NCBI GenBank assembly: GCA_027459765.1 | Contig: DAIDHD010000003.1 | Location: forward strand, 124,001-188,000 | DNA: 64,000 nt | Direction: 5' to 3' | Source of the DNA: Gammaproteobacteria bacterium | Lineage (GTDB): Bacteria > Pseudomonadota > Gammaproteobacteria > Steroidobacterales > Steroidobacteraceae | In this document: positions 45,781 through 54,316 of the stretch, in pieces | How positions within the stretch are numbered: position 1 is the first letter of the stretch | How the letters are laid out: each line of letters begins with the position of its first letter | Notes under the pieces: generated by a model | The model's input: only the letters and a program-made list of their open reading frames with translations | Databases searched by the model: none | What the model was told of the DNA's origin: nothing | Position numbers and translations under genes: made by a program

Positions 45781-46950
45781 TCAGCCAGCGTAGAACCGTG
45801 CGATGGTATCGACGACGTAGCGGAGTTGGGCTTCGGTGAGTTCCGCATACACCGGCAGCGCCAGCGTCTCCCGGGCCGCGAGTTCGGAATGCGGCAGGTC
45901 ACCCACCCGATAGCCCAAGTAGCCGAAGCATTCCTGCAGGTGCAGCGGCACGGGATAGTAGATCTCCGTGCCCACGCCGTTCTCTGCCAGAAATTGGCGC
46001 AGTTCGTCGCGACGCGCGACGCGTACCACGTACTGGTTGAAGATGTGGCGCATGCCGGGCAGCGCGCGTGGCGTACGCAGATGCGCGCCCAAGCCGGGCA
46101 CCGCCGCGAAGGCGGCATCGTAGAAGCGCGCGTTGCGTTGCCGCCCTTCGGTCCATCCGTCGAGGAACTTGAGCTTCACCTCGAGCACGGCGGCCTGCAA
46201 TTCGTCGATGCGGAAATTGCCGCCGATGAGGGCGTGATAGTACTTGGGCTTGCCGCCATGCACGCGCAGCACTTTGAGCCGCTCGGCGAGTTCGGGATCG
46301 TTCGCCGTGCACAATCCCGCATCGCCGAAAGCGCCGAGGTTCTTGCTCGGGAAGAACGAGAAACACCCCACGTCACCGATCGAGCCGACGCGCCGACCGT
46401 GGTACTCGGTACCGATGGCCTGCGCGGCGTCCTCGATGATCGCCAGTCCATGCGCACGCGCCAGGCGCAGCAGCGGATCCATGTCGGCGGACTGGCCATA
46501 GAGGTGCACCGGCATGATGGCGCGGATACGCCCGCCGGTGACGCGATTGACGAGGACACCACCACGCACCCGGGTGTGTGCGTCGATGAAGGCCTCGACC
46601 GCCGCCGGCGACAAATTGAAGGACACCGGATCGATGTCGCAGTAGAGCGGCCGTGCACCAGCGCGCGCAATGGTCCCGCCGGTGGCGAAGAAGGTGAACG
46701 GCGAGGTGATCACCTCGTCCCCGGGCCCTATGTCGAGCGCCATCAACGCGAGCAACAAGGCATCCGTGCCCGAGGACACGCCGATACCGTGCTGCGCACC
46801 ACAATAGCGCGCCGCATCGGCCTCGAAGGCAGTGACGTGCTTGCCGAGGATGAAGTACTGACTCTCGCACACCTCCTCGATGACAGGCATCACGGCGGCG
46901 CGGATCTGGGCGTATTGGGCTTTGAGATCGAGCAAGGGGACGGTCGTCAT
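45781..46950 (-). CDS. DegT/DnrJ/EryC1/StrS-family sugar aminotransferase
   Basis: 389 residues, PLP-dependent. [24 protein letters not shown] is the typical N-terminus, [38 protein letters not shown] the cofactor-phosphate region, [40 protein letters not shown] contains the Schiff-base Lys. Such enzymes convert nucleotide-linked keto-sugars to 3- or 4-amino sugars for surface glycans. It is divergent from the undecaprenyl-phosphate transferase across a 195-base region (46951-47145), and opens the polysaccharide locus. Its dehydratase partner is not in the window. Confidence 0.88.
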   Translation of the reverse strand: MTTVPLLDLKAQYAQIRAAVMPVIEEVCESQYFILGKHVTAFEADAARYCGAQHGIGVSSGTDALLLALMALDIGPGDEVITSPFTFFATGGTIARAGARPLYCDIDPVSFNLSPAAVEAFIDAHTRVRGGVLVNRVTGGRIRAIMPVHLYGQSADMDPLLRLARAHGLAIIEDAAQAIGTEYHGRRVGSIGDVGCFSFFPSKNLGAFGDAGLCTANDPELAERLKVLRVHGGKPKYYHALIGGNFRIDELQAAVLEVKLKFLDGWTEGRQRNARFYDAAFAAVPGLGAHLRTPRALPGMRHIFNQYVVRVARRDELRQFLAENGVGTEIYYPVPLHLQECFGYLGYRVGDLPHSELAARETLALPVYAELTEAQLRYVVDTIARFYAG

Positions 46951-47145
46951 AAGCACTTAAGGATATCATGCGAGATTCCGAGTTAACTTAAAGAGACCGC
47001 GATTTGACATTGCGGGACGGATTGTCGACTTCGGTCACGGTCGCTCGGCGGGGATTGTCCGATACTTTTGAGGCTGTTACGGGCATCGACGCCGCCGTTC
47101 GCGAGGGCATCCTCGTACAAGGAACCGCGGCTCCACGGACGAGGC
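46951..47145. other. Divergent region at the head of the exopolysaccharide locus
   Basis: 195 bases without a convincing gene. TTGACA is present at 47004-47009 on the plus strand but no well spaced -10 follows. The octamer GGATTGTC occurs twice in direct orientation (47019-47026, 47052-47059), 33 bases apart or about three helical turns, compatible with tandem regulator binding. Confidence 0.4.
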
Positions 47146-48552
47146 ATGGCTGGACCAATCATCTACAAGCAGAGCTTCCGGGTCATGGCCATCACGGCCT
47201 TGCAAGCCGTGACGCCCGCGCTGGTGTCGGTGCTCTCGCTCCTGGTCATCATCGCCGTGTTCGGGCGCGCCTACGAGCCCTCGCCGAACGCCGTCCCCAC
47301 GGTCATCTTGCTGAGCCTGCTGCTGGTGCGGGCACCGCCGGAGTTCTCGCAACAGTTGGCGGCCTCGCGGGTGAGCGTGGCGGCTGAGATCGTCATGCGC
47401 TGGCTCGCAATGCTGGGAGCGCTCCTCGCCGTGGCTTACGCCACGCACTCAGCCATCGGCGACTATCCCCGACGGGTGTTTCTCACCTGGGCGGCCGTCA
47501 CGCCTTTCGCGCTCGTACTGTCGAACCTCGCGATGCGCGAGTTGTTGAGGCACTTCTGGCTGCGCGCCCTCACCCCGCGCAGCACCGTGATCGCTGGATA
47601 TACCGACAGCAGCCTGCAGCTCGCACGACGCCTGCGCGCCAATCCCGCGCTGCATTTGAATCCGGTGGGCTTTTTCGACGATCGCAGCGCCGAGCGTCTC
47701 GGCAAGGAGCCGGACGCGCAGCTTCTCGGCAGCCTTACCGAACTCGCCACCTTCGTCAAGGAACGGCGCATCGACGTGATCTTCATCGCGCTGCCGATTC
47801 GGCACGTGCAGCGGGTGCTGAACCTCCTCGACGACCTGCGCGACACCACTGCATCGATCTATTACGTGCCCGACATCTTCGTGTTCGATCTGATCCAGGC
47901 ACGGTCCGGCGAGATCGACGGCATACCGGTGGTCGCCATGTGCGAGACGCCGTTCCAGGGCTATCGAGGCGTGGCCAAGCGCATCACCGATTTCGTGCTG
48001 TCGCTGATCATCTTCACGTTGCTTCTGCCCCTGCTGATCTTGATCTCGATGCTGGTCAAATTGACGTCTCCGGGTCCCGTGATCTTCGCCCAGCGACGCT
48101 ACGGACTCGACGGCCAGGAAATCGTCGTCTACAAGTTCCGCACCATGCGGGTCACCGAGGACGGCAGCCAGATCCGCCAGGCGTCCAAGGGGGATCCGCG
48201 CATCACGCCCATCGGCGCACTCCTACGTCGCACCTCGCTCGACGAATTGCCACAGCTCATCAACGTCCTGCAGGGCCGCATGAGTCTCGTCGGTCCGCGT
48301 CCGCACGCGGTCGCCCACAACGAGCAGTACCGGAAGCTCATCAAGGGGTACATGGTGCGGCACAAGGTGCTGCCCGGCATCACCGGCCTTGCGCAGGTGA
48401 GCGGCTGCCGGGGCGAGACGACGGACCTCAAGGACATGGAGGCCCGGGTGAACTATGACCTGGAATATTTGCGTCGCTGGACGCCGATGCTCGACCTTAA
48501 GATCATCCTGCTCACCGCCGTGAAGGTGTTTCGCGACGACAAGGCCTATTGA
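47146..48552 (+). CDS. Undecaprenyl-phosphate sugar-phosphate transferase (WcaJ/EpsL-like)
   Basis: 468 residues. An N-terminal block of four to five membrane helices, a nucleotide-fold middle (STVIAGYTDSSLQLARRL, VGFFDDRSAERLG), a further helix (DFVLSLIIFTLLLPLLILISML) and the PF02397 catalytic domain: SPGPVIFAQRRYGLDG, VYKFRTMR, DPRITPIGALLRRTSLDELPQ, SLVGPRPHAVAHNEQY. It starts the repeat unit by placing a sugar-1-phosphate on undecaprenyl phosphate at the inner membrane. Start at the ATG at 47146. Its stop overlaps the convergent phosphopantetheinyl transferase gene by seven bases. Confidence 0.92.
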   Translation: MAGPIIYKQSFRVMAITALQAVTPALVSVLSLLVIIAVFGRAYEPSPNAVPTVILLSLLLVRAPPEFSQQLAASRVSVAAEIVMRWLAMLGALLAVAYATHSAIGDYPRRVFLTWAAVTPFALVLSNLAMRELLRHFWLRALTPRSTVIAGYTDSSLQLARRLRANPALHLNPVGFFDDRSAERLGKEPDAQLLGSLTELATFVKERRIDVIFIALPIRHVQRVLNLLDDLRDTTASIYYVPDIFVFDLIQARSGEIDGIPVVAMCETPFQGYRGVAKRITDFVLSLIIFTLLLPLLILISMLVKLTSPGPVIFAQRRYGLDGQEIVVYKFRTMRVTEDGSQIRQASKGDPRITPIGALLRRTSLDELPQLINVLQGRMSLVGPRPHAVAHNEQYRKLIKGYMVRHKVLPGITGLAQVSGCRGETTDLKDMEARVNYDLEYLRRWTPMLDLKIILLTAVKVFRDDKAY

Positions 48553-49277
48553 GTCGGCGCCGTCGGATTCGCCGCAAGCACCGCGCAACCCGTCAGCACG
48601 TGGGTATCGAGCGCGAGGAAGCGCCCGAGGAAGGAACCCGCCAACTGCGCGGCCGGTGCATCCCCGCGAACCACCTCGACGCTCCAGGCGCCTTCGCTCC
48701 GCCCCCACTCGTGTAAGCGGATACGGGCATCCTGAAAGCCGAGCCACGCCAGCGTCAGGGCGTATTGGCACTTGTAAAAGGCTTCCTTGGCCGAAAAGAT
48801 CGCCGTCGCCGCGGGCAGGCGCTCGGCTTCGGGCAGGGTCTGCGTCCACTCGACTTCCGTCGGCAGTAGCACTTTGCGCCAGAGATCGGCGTGCACGACA
48901 CGGGCACGCTCAGCGTCGATGCCAAGCGCCGCGACGCGATCCGTGCGCGCCACGGCCACTGCGCACAGATCATCGGTGTGGGTGATGCTGCCGGTAAAGC
49001 CGTGCGGCCAGCGTGGCTGCCGGTCATCGCCCGGCGGGAGCGCCACCGCCGGCAGCCCGAATCGAGCAAGCGCGTGCCGTGCACAGGCGCGCCCGGCCGC
49101 GAATTCGCGCACTCGACTCGGAGCCGCCTTGGCAATATGAGCCAGTTCCTCCAATAACAACCAAGCAGGGTCGCCGGCGCCCCGCAAGCTCACCACGGCC
49201 ACGCCGGGCGGGAACAGCCGCTCGGCCCGATCCGACCGGTCGAATGCGATGTCTGGTGCCTGCGTCGGGGGGGGCAT
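48546..49277 (-). CDS. 4'-phosphopantetheinyl transferase (EntD/Sfp-type)
   Basis: 243 residues. The family activates carrier proteins by attaching the phosphopantetheine arm of CoA. Motifs: GFTGSITHTDDLCAVAVA (P1b-like), GIDAERARVV with metal-binding Asp and Glu, and FSAKEAFYKCQYALT (the WxxKEA-type block). The EntD type suggests it serves a specialised rather than the housekeeping ACP. Start at the ATG at 49277, followed directly by a C8 tract (MPPPTQ). It is divergent from the acyl-AMP ligase gene 68 bases away. No carrier protein gene is visible nearby. Confidence 0.88.
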   Translation of the reverse strand: MPPPTQAPDIAFDRSDRAERLFPPGVAVVSLRGAGDPAWLLLEELAHIAKAAPSRVREFAAGRACARHALARFGLPAVALPPGDDRQPRWPHGFTGSITHTDDLCAVAVARTDRVAALGIDAERARVVHADLWRKVLLPTEVEWTQTLPEAERLPAATAIFSAKEAFYKCQYALTLAWLGFQDARIRLHEWGRSEGAWSVEVVRGDAPAAQLAGSFLGRFLALDTHVLTGCAVLAANPTAPTQ

Positions 49278-49345
49278 TGGGTCCGTCGTACGACCGTCAA
49301 GCGAGTTACTATAGCGAAGCGAGGGGGAGTGCCGGGAGGCGAGGC

Positions 49346-50689
49346 GTGAGGTCACTGCAGGATGCACTGTCGGAGCCGCCGGCAACGCCGACGGCGCGCT
49401 TTTACGGACGGGAAGGCACCGTCGCGCTCGGCGACCTGCGCGAGCGCAGCGTGCTCAAGGTCGATCTGGAGACACTGCGCGGGCGCCGGGTGGTGCTCGC
49501 CACGCACGGGCAGTTGCCGACCGCCCTCGCGCTCGTGGAACTCGACGGCGTCGCCGGCCGAATCGTGCTGTGCACGCCCGACGCCGCCGGTCATTTGGAC
49601 GCCATCCGCGAGGCCGCACAGGCCGACGTGGTGTTCACCGACGCGGATATCGCCTCCGCCCCGACCGATCGGCCGGTCAGGCGACGCACCAGTGAAACCA
49701 CCGAGTGGATCCTGCTGACCTCGGGCACCACCGGCATCCCGAAGCTCGTGCTGCACTCCCTGGAATCGCTCGCCGGCGCCCTGCCGCGGGTGGCCGGCGG
49801 CCCCACCACCGTGTGGAGCACCTTCTACGACATCCGCCGCTACGGCGGCTTGCAGATCTTCCTGCGCGCCGTGCTCGGCGGCGCCTCGCTGGTGCTGTCG
49901 AGCGCCGACGAGCCGGCACCCGAATTCCTCGGCCGCGCCGCGGCAGCCGGGGTCGCCCACATCTCCGGCACGCCCTCGCACTGGCGCCGCGCGCTGATGA
50001 GCGGCGAGGCCCGGCGCATCGATCCCCAGTACGTGCGCCTCTCGGGGGAGATCGCCGACCAAGCCATCCTCGACCGGCTGTGCGCGACCTACCCGAAGGC
50101 ACGCATCGGCCACGCCTTCGCCTCCACCGAGGCGGGCGTCGCGTTCGACGTCAACGACGGCCGGGCGGGATTTCCCGCACAGTATCTGCGCGAGCCGCCG
50201 AACGGGGTGCAACTCAAGGTCGAGGACGGCACGCTGCGGATCCGCTCCGGGCGCAACGCCACGCGCTACCTTGGCGACGCCGCACCGACCTTGGCGGGCG
50301 GGGACGGCTTCGTCGACACCGGCGACCTGGTGGAACTCGTCGATGATCGCTATTACTTTCGCGGCCGTCGCGGCGGCGTGATCAACGTGGGAGGCCTCAA
50401 GGTGTTTCCAGAAGAGGTGGAATCCGTGCTCAACGCCGATCCGCGCGTGCGCATGTCGCTGGTGCGCCCGCGCCGCAATCCCATCACGGGCGCGGTGGTC
50501 GTCGCCGATGTCGTGCTCGCGGACGGCCACCGCGAGGTAGCGGACGCGCCGGCCGAAGCGGCGATGAGGGAGGAGCTGCTGGCCGCGTGCCGGCGCGCTC
50601 TCGCCGCTCACAAGGTGCCGGCCACGCTGCGCTTCGTGCCGGCGCTCGAGGTGACGCCCGCGGGCAAACTGGTGCGCCCCGGTGCGTAA
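49346..50689 (+). CDS. Acyl/aryl-AMP ligase (ANL superfamily)
   Basis: 447 residues, shorter than acyl-CoA synthetases (500-600) because the N-terminal subdomain is reduced. Adenylation core: ILLTSGTTGIPKLVLHS (P-loop), HAFASTEAGVAF, VDTGDLVELVDDRYYFRGR, GGVINVGGLKVFPEEVE and the catalytic Lys in VTPAGKLVR. It activates a carboxylic acid as acyl-AMP and hands it to CoA or, given the divergent phosphopantetheinyl transferase, to a carrier protein. Start is GTG at 49346 after GGGAGG. It overlaps the SDR gene by eight bases, so the two are co-translated. Confidence 0.87.
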   Translation: MRSLQDALSEPPATPTARFYGREGTVALGDLRERSVLKVDLETLRGRRVVLATHGQLPTALALVELDGVAGRIVLCTPDAAGHLDAIREAAQADVVFTDADIASAPTDRPVRRRTSETTEWILLTSGTTGIPKLVLHSLESLAGALPRVAGGPTTVWSTFYDIRRYGGLQIFLRAVLGGASLVLSSADEPAPEFLGRAAAAGVAHISGTPSHWRRALMSGEARRIDPQYVRLSGEIADQAILDRLCATYPKARIGHAFASTEAGVAFDVNDGRAGFPAQYLREPPNGVQLKVEDGTLRIRSGRNATRYLGDAAPTLAGGDGFVDTGDLVELVDDRYYFRGRRGGVINVGGLKVFPEEVESVLNADPRVRMSLVRPRRNPITGAVVVADVVLADGHREVADAPAEAAMREELLAACRRALAAHKVPATLRFVPALEVTPAGKLVRPGA

Positions 50690-51416
50690 CGTCGTCATCA
50701 CGGGCGGCAGCCGTGGCCTTGGTCTTGCCATGGCGCGAGAATTGGCGGCGGCGGGCTTCTGTGTCATTGCGGTCGCACGAAAGTCGACGCCGGAACTGGC
50801 CTCTGCAGCGGACGAGGCCAAGGCGGCCGGCCGCGGCGCTATCGAGTTTCGCGCGGCGGATCTCGCTCAGACCGAGCAACTCGGGGCGATCGCCCGTGAC
50901 CTGCGGCGCGAGTTCGGCCCTCTCCATGGGCTCGTCAATAACGCCGGGCTAGGCACGAGCGGGGTGCTCGGGGTCATGCTGGATGTGGACATCGAGCGCC
51001 TGCTCCACCTCAATACGCTCTCGCCAATTCTGCTTACGAAATACGTGGCGCGGGGGATGATGAGCGAGCGCGCAGGCCGCATCGTGAACGTCTCGTCCAT
51101 CGTCGCATCGACCGGCTATAACGGCCTGTCGGTCTATAGCGCTACCAAAGCGGCGCTACTCGGTTTCACACGCTCGCTCGCCCGAGAGCTCGGCTCCTTC
51201 GGCATCACGGTCAACGCCGTGGCTCCCGGCTTCATAGCGACCGAGATGACGGAAGAAATGACCCAGGGGCAACGAGACCAGATCGTGCGTCGCAGCGCGC
51301 TCAAGCGCCTTGCTGAGCCGGTGGACGTCGCGCGCACCGTCGCCTTTCTGATCGGTGACGCTGGGCGCAACATCACCGGCACGGTGCTGACGGTCGACGC
51401 CGGCAACACGGCATGA
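50682..51416 (+). CDS. FabG-like 3-oxoacyl reductase (SDR family)
   Basis: 244 residues, classical short-chain dehydrogenase: cofactor loop TGGSRGLGLAMA, NNAG at LVNNAGLGTSG, catalytic Ser-Tyr-Lys in NVSSIVAS and YSATKAALLGFTRSLA, and NAVAPGFIATEMTEEM near the substrate loop as in FabG. GTG start at 50682, overlapping the ligase gene. With the ligase it could produce a 3-hydroxyacyl group (for example 3-hydroxybutyryl) for decoration of an amino sugar; this role is inference from gene pairing. Confidence 0.88.
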   Translation: MRNVVITGGSRGLGLAMARELAAAGFCVIAVARKSTPELASAADEAKAAGRGAIEFRAADLAQTEQLGAIARDLRREFGPLHGLVNNAGLGTSGVLGVMLDVDIERLLHLNTLSPILLTKYVARGMMSERAGRIVNVSSIVASTGYNGLSVYSATKAALLGFTRSLARELGSFGITVNAVAPGFIATEMTEEMTQGQRDQIVRRSALKRLAEPVDVARTVAFLIGDAGRNITGTVLTVDAGNTA

Positions 51417-51456
51417 ACGTCATCGTTAGCGCGGTTCGGGGCAACCGGGACCGGCG

Positions 51457-53253
51457 TCAGATGCGTACGCGGCCCTTGATGATAGCGTTCAGTAGTTCGT
51501 CGTCAATAGTCACATAGCACGCGGTCCGCGGATCGTCGAAGTAGACGGCAGTGCCAACACGCGCGGGATCGAAACCCTGCTCAGACAACTCCTGCTTGCG
51601 AGGCTTGAAGGTACCTGTCGCGTCCAGGTACGGAACGAGGCGCAAGAACGCCGGCCGTGCATACCCCGGCAGTCGCTCGGCGAGATGGGCGCGCAACGCG
51701 CCGAAATCGAACTCGCCGTCGACCACCAGAGCCGCCATGCCGACGCGACCGTCCGCATTCGGCACCCGGACGCCGTAAACGACCCCTTCCCTGACTCCGC
51801 GGGCCGAGGTCAGGGCGGTCAGCACCTCCGCCGTTGAAACATTCTCTCCCTTCCAGCGATACGTATCCCCCACCCGATCGACGAAGTAGTAGAAACCTCG
51901 CGCATCGCGCCGCATCAGGTCGCCGGTGCGATACCAGGCGTCCCCGGGATCGAACACGTCGCGCAGAATCTTACGTTCGGACTGCGCCTCGTCCGTATAC
52001 CCCTCGAACCGCCCTTGGCGCTGTTGCCGCTCCGCCGGCATCCGCCCGACCGCCTCGCCGACCTCGTCCACGCCGCAGGTCTCGCACCGGCCATCGACGT
52101 TGCGCAACGGTTCGCCGCGCTCCACGTCGAAGCGCAGGAGTCGGATCGGCAGGCGCGCGGCGAGAAACGGCGGGATGCGGCCGATGGCACCGACCTCCCC
52201 CTCGCAGTTGTAGAGGGAGAAGTTGCCCTCGGTGGAGGCGTAGTACTCGAGGATGCGCGGGATCTTGAAGCGCGACCGGAACGCCTGCCACACCTCCGGT
52301 CGCAGCCCGTTACCGCACGCGATGCGCAGCAAATGCGCGGTCTCGCCGGGCTGCGGCGGCGCGTTGACGAGGTAGCGGCACAACTCGCCGATGTACTGGA
52401 AGAGCGTGCAGCGTTCCTCGCGCACGTCGCGCCAGAAGTCCGACGCGGAGAAACGCCGGCGGATCACCACCGCTCCGCCGGCGACCAGCGTGGCGCCGGT
52501 TGCCACGACCCCGCCGACGCTGTGGTAGAGCGGCAGACAGTCGTACATCCGATCGTCCGGCCCGGTGTCGAGCATGCCGGCGAACCAGTGGCTCCACTGC
52601 ATCACCCGGTAATGGCTCACCGCGGCGGCCTTCGGCAGGCCGGTCGTGCCGGATGTGTAGATGTAGAGCGCCGTGGCGTCGACCGTGGGCGCGGGGCACT
52701 CCTTCGCCGTCAACGGCGAGTCATCGAAACGCAGCAATTCCGGCTCGAGCGGCGCAAGATCGTGCTCCGACGCGCCCGCCACCCAGGCGCGCGGCGTCTC
52801 TGGCAGCGACCGTCCAATCGCCGCATAGGCGTCCGCCAATTCGGCCCCGGCGATCAACGCCCGGGGACCGACCACCCGCACGCAATGAGCGAGCGCCGGC
52901 CCCGTCAGCTGCGTATTGAGCAGGGCCACCTTGATTCCCGCACGGGTCAAACCCAGCCACGCCGCGAGATAGTCCGGACGGTTCGGCATCAACAGCGCCG
53001 CGGTGTCGCCGGCGCGCAGGCCCTGTGCCAGCGCCCAGCGGGCGTACCGGTGGATTCGCCGCGCCAGCTGTCCGTAGCTCATGTTCCCCTCGCGAGAGAG
53101 CAGGGCCGGCGCGTCCGATCGCTGCTCGGCGAGGCGCGACAGAAGCAAGGGCAGCGTCATCTGCGGGTCGCGGTCCACGGCGGCCGACCGTTCCAGCGCA
53201 CCGAGCCAGGCCTTCCGGGCGAACGCGGCCGATTCCCTGTCGATCTCGCTCAT
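51457..53253 (-). CDS. FATP/FadD6-type long-chain acyl-CoA synthetase
   Basis: 598 residues. AMP-forming ligase of the very-long-chain/FATP class: LYIYTSGTTGLPKAAAVSH, YYASTEGNFSLYNCEGEVGAIGRIP, WYRTGDLMRRDARGFYYFVDRVGDTYRWKGENVSTAEV (FATP signature) and a C-terminal LDATGTFKPRKQEL with the catalytic Lys. It makes acyl-CoA from medium/long fatty acids. It is convergent to the SDR gene and divergent from the Wza-like gene, embedded in the polysaccharide locus, which hints that fatty acyl-CoA is used there. ATG at 53253. Confidence 0.9.
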   Translation of the reverse strand: MSEIDRESAAFARKAWLGALERSAAVDRDPQMTLPLLLSRLAEQRSDAPALLSREGNMSYGQLARRIHRYARWALAQGLRAGDTAALLMPNRPDYLAAWLGLTRAGIKVALLNTQLTGPALAHCVRVVGPRALIAGAELADAYAAIGRSLPETPRAWVAGASEHDLAPLEPELLRFDDSPLTAKECPAPTVDATALYIYTSGTTGLPKAAAVSHYRVMQWSHWFAGMLDTGPDDRMYDCLPLYHSVGGVVATGATLVAGGAVVIRRRFSASDFWRDVREERCTLFQYIGELCRYLVNAPPQPGETAHLLRIACGNGLRPEVWQAFRSRFKIPRILEYYASTEGNFSLYNCEGEVGAIGRIPPFLAARLPIRLLRFDVERGEPLRNVDGRCETCGVDEVGEAVGRMPAERQQRQGRFEGYTDEAQSERKILRDVFDPGDAWYRTGDLMRRDARGFYYFVDRVGDTYRWKGENVSTAEVLTALTSARGVREGVVYGVRVPNADGRVGMAALVVDGEFDFGALRAHLAERLPGYARPAFLRLVPYLDATGTFKPRKQELSEQGFDPARVGTAVYFDDPRTACYVTIDDELLNAIIKGRVRI

Positions 53254-53425
53254 GGCGCGCGACGTTACCACACTTGGTTTTCGCGACGCAGATCACGCCC
53301 GCAAACACCGGCAACCGGTCGATGGCGCGGCTTTCGCCCGACCCCGTCGGATTCTGTAAGATACGCGGCCGGGCGTCGACGAGTCGCGATAGACTCCGCA
53401 GGCTGAACCTTTGGAGACCTTGGAC

Positions 53426-54316
53426 GTGCGCATCCACTTCGGACGACGGATCTGCGGCCAGCCGGGCCTCTGGGTGGCCCTCTCCGCGCTGATCCTCGCC
53501 GCGGGCGCCGCGATCGGCCAGACGCCACCGAATACGCCCGCCGGCTCGTCCCGCGGCGACGACCAGCGGCAGCTCGACGAATTGAAGGTTCCGCTGGTGC
53601 AGCTCGGCCCGGGCGACGTGGTTGCCATCCAGGTCTACGGTCAGCCCGACATGAGCGGCACGCTCTACGTGTCGGACGACGGGACGGTACCCGTCGCTCT
53701 CGTCGGACCCGTGGCGGTGGGAGGCCTGTCGCCGGCCGACGCGGCGTCGCGAATTGAAGCGGCGCTGCGCGACGCGAAGATCCTGAACGAACCGCACGTG
53801 ACCCTGACGGTGACGACGTCGCGCAGCCAGCGCGTCTCGGTGCTGGGCGAGGTCGCCAAACCCGGACGCTACCCGGTCGAGTCGAATGCGACCGTTCTCG
53901 ACGTCCTCGCCGAGGCCGGCGGCGTCACGGAGGCCGGCGGCGACACGGTGTACGTGCTGCGACCGGGCGCCGACGGCCAGGTCGCGAGGATGCCGGTGAA
54001 TCTGAAGAACTTCTCGGACGGCGCCACGACCACGCAGGCCCCGCTCCTGCGCGGCGGGGATTCGGTGTTCGTTCCGCACGCACCGCAGTTCTACATCTAC
54101 GGAGAGGTTACCGCGCCCGGCAAATTCAAGCTGGAAACCGGCATGACGGTCATCGAAGCCATCGCGCGTGCCGGCGGAATCACCGTGCGGGGCAGTCAGC
54201 GGCGCATCGACATCAAACGCCGAAGGGCCGACGGGACCTACGAGACCTCCGGCGCCAGACTGAGCGACCTCGTGCGGCCGGACGACGTCATTCGCGTCAA
54301 AGAGAGCATCTTTTGA
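53426..54316 (+). CDS. Polysaccharide export protein (Wza-type, SLBB domains)
   Basis: 296 residues. Signal sequence without a lipobox Cys (WVALSALILAAGAAIGQ), a Poly_export domain (LGPGDVVAIQVYGQPDMSGTLYVSDDGTVPVALVGPVAVGGLSPADAA), then two SLBB domains (VSVLGEVAKPGRYPVESNATVLDVLAEAGGVTEAGG; FYIYGEVTAPGKFKLETGMTVIEAIARAGGI). It forms or gates the outer-membrane exit for the polymer. Wza proper is a lipoprotein of about 380 residues; this shorter non-lipidated type resembles EpsE/GumB-like exporters. GTG start at 53426 after GGAG. First gene of a tightly overlapping run to 59228. Confidence 0.88.
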   Translation: MRIHFGRRICGQPGLWVALSALILAAGAAIGQTPPNTPAGSSRGDDQRQLDELKVPLVQLGPGDVVAIQVYGQPDMSGTLYVSDDGTVPVALVGPVAVGGLSPADAASRIEAALRDAKILNEPHVTLTVTTSRSQRVSVLGEVAKPGRYPVESNATVLDVLAEAGGVTEAGGDTVYVLRPGADGQVARMPVNLKNFSDGATTTQAPLLRGGDSVFVPHAPQFYIYGEVTAPGKFKLETGMTVIEAIARAGGITVRGSQRRIDIKRRRADGTYETSGARLSDLVRPDDVIRVKESIF

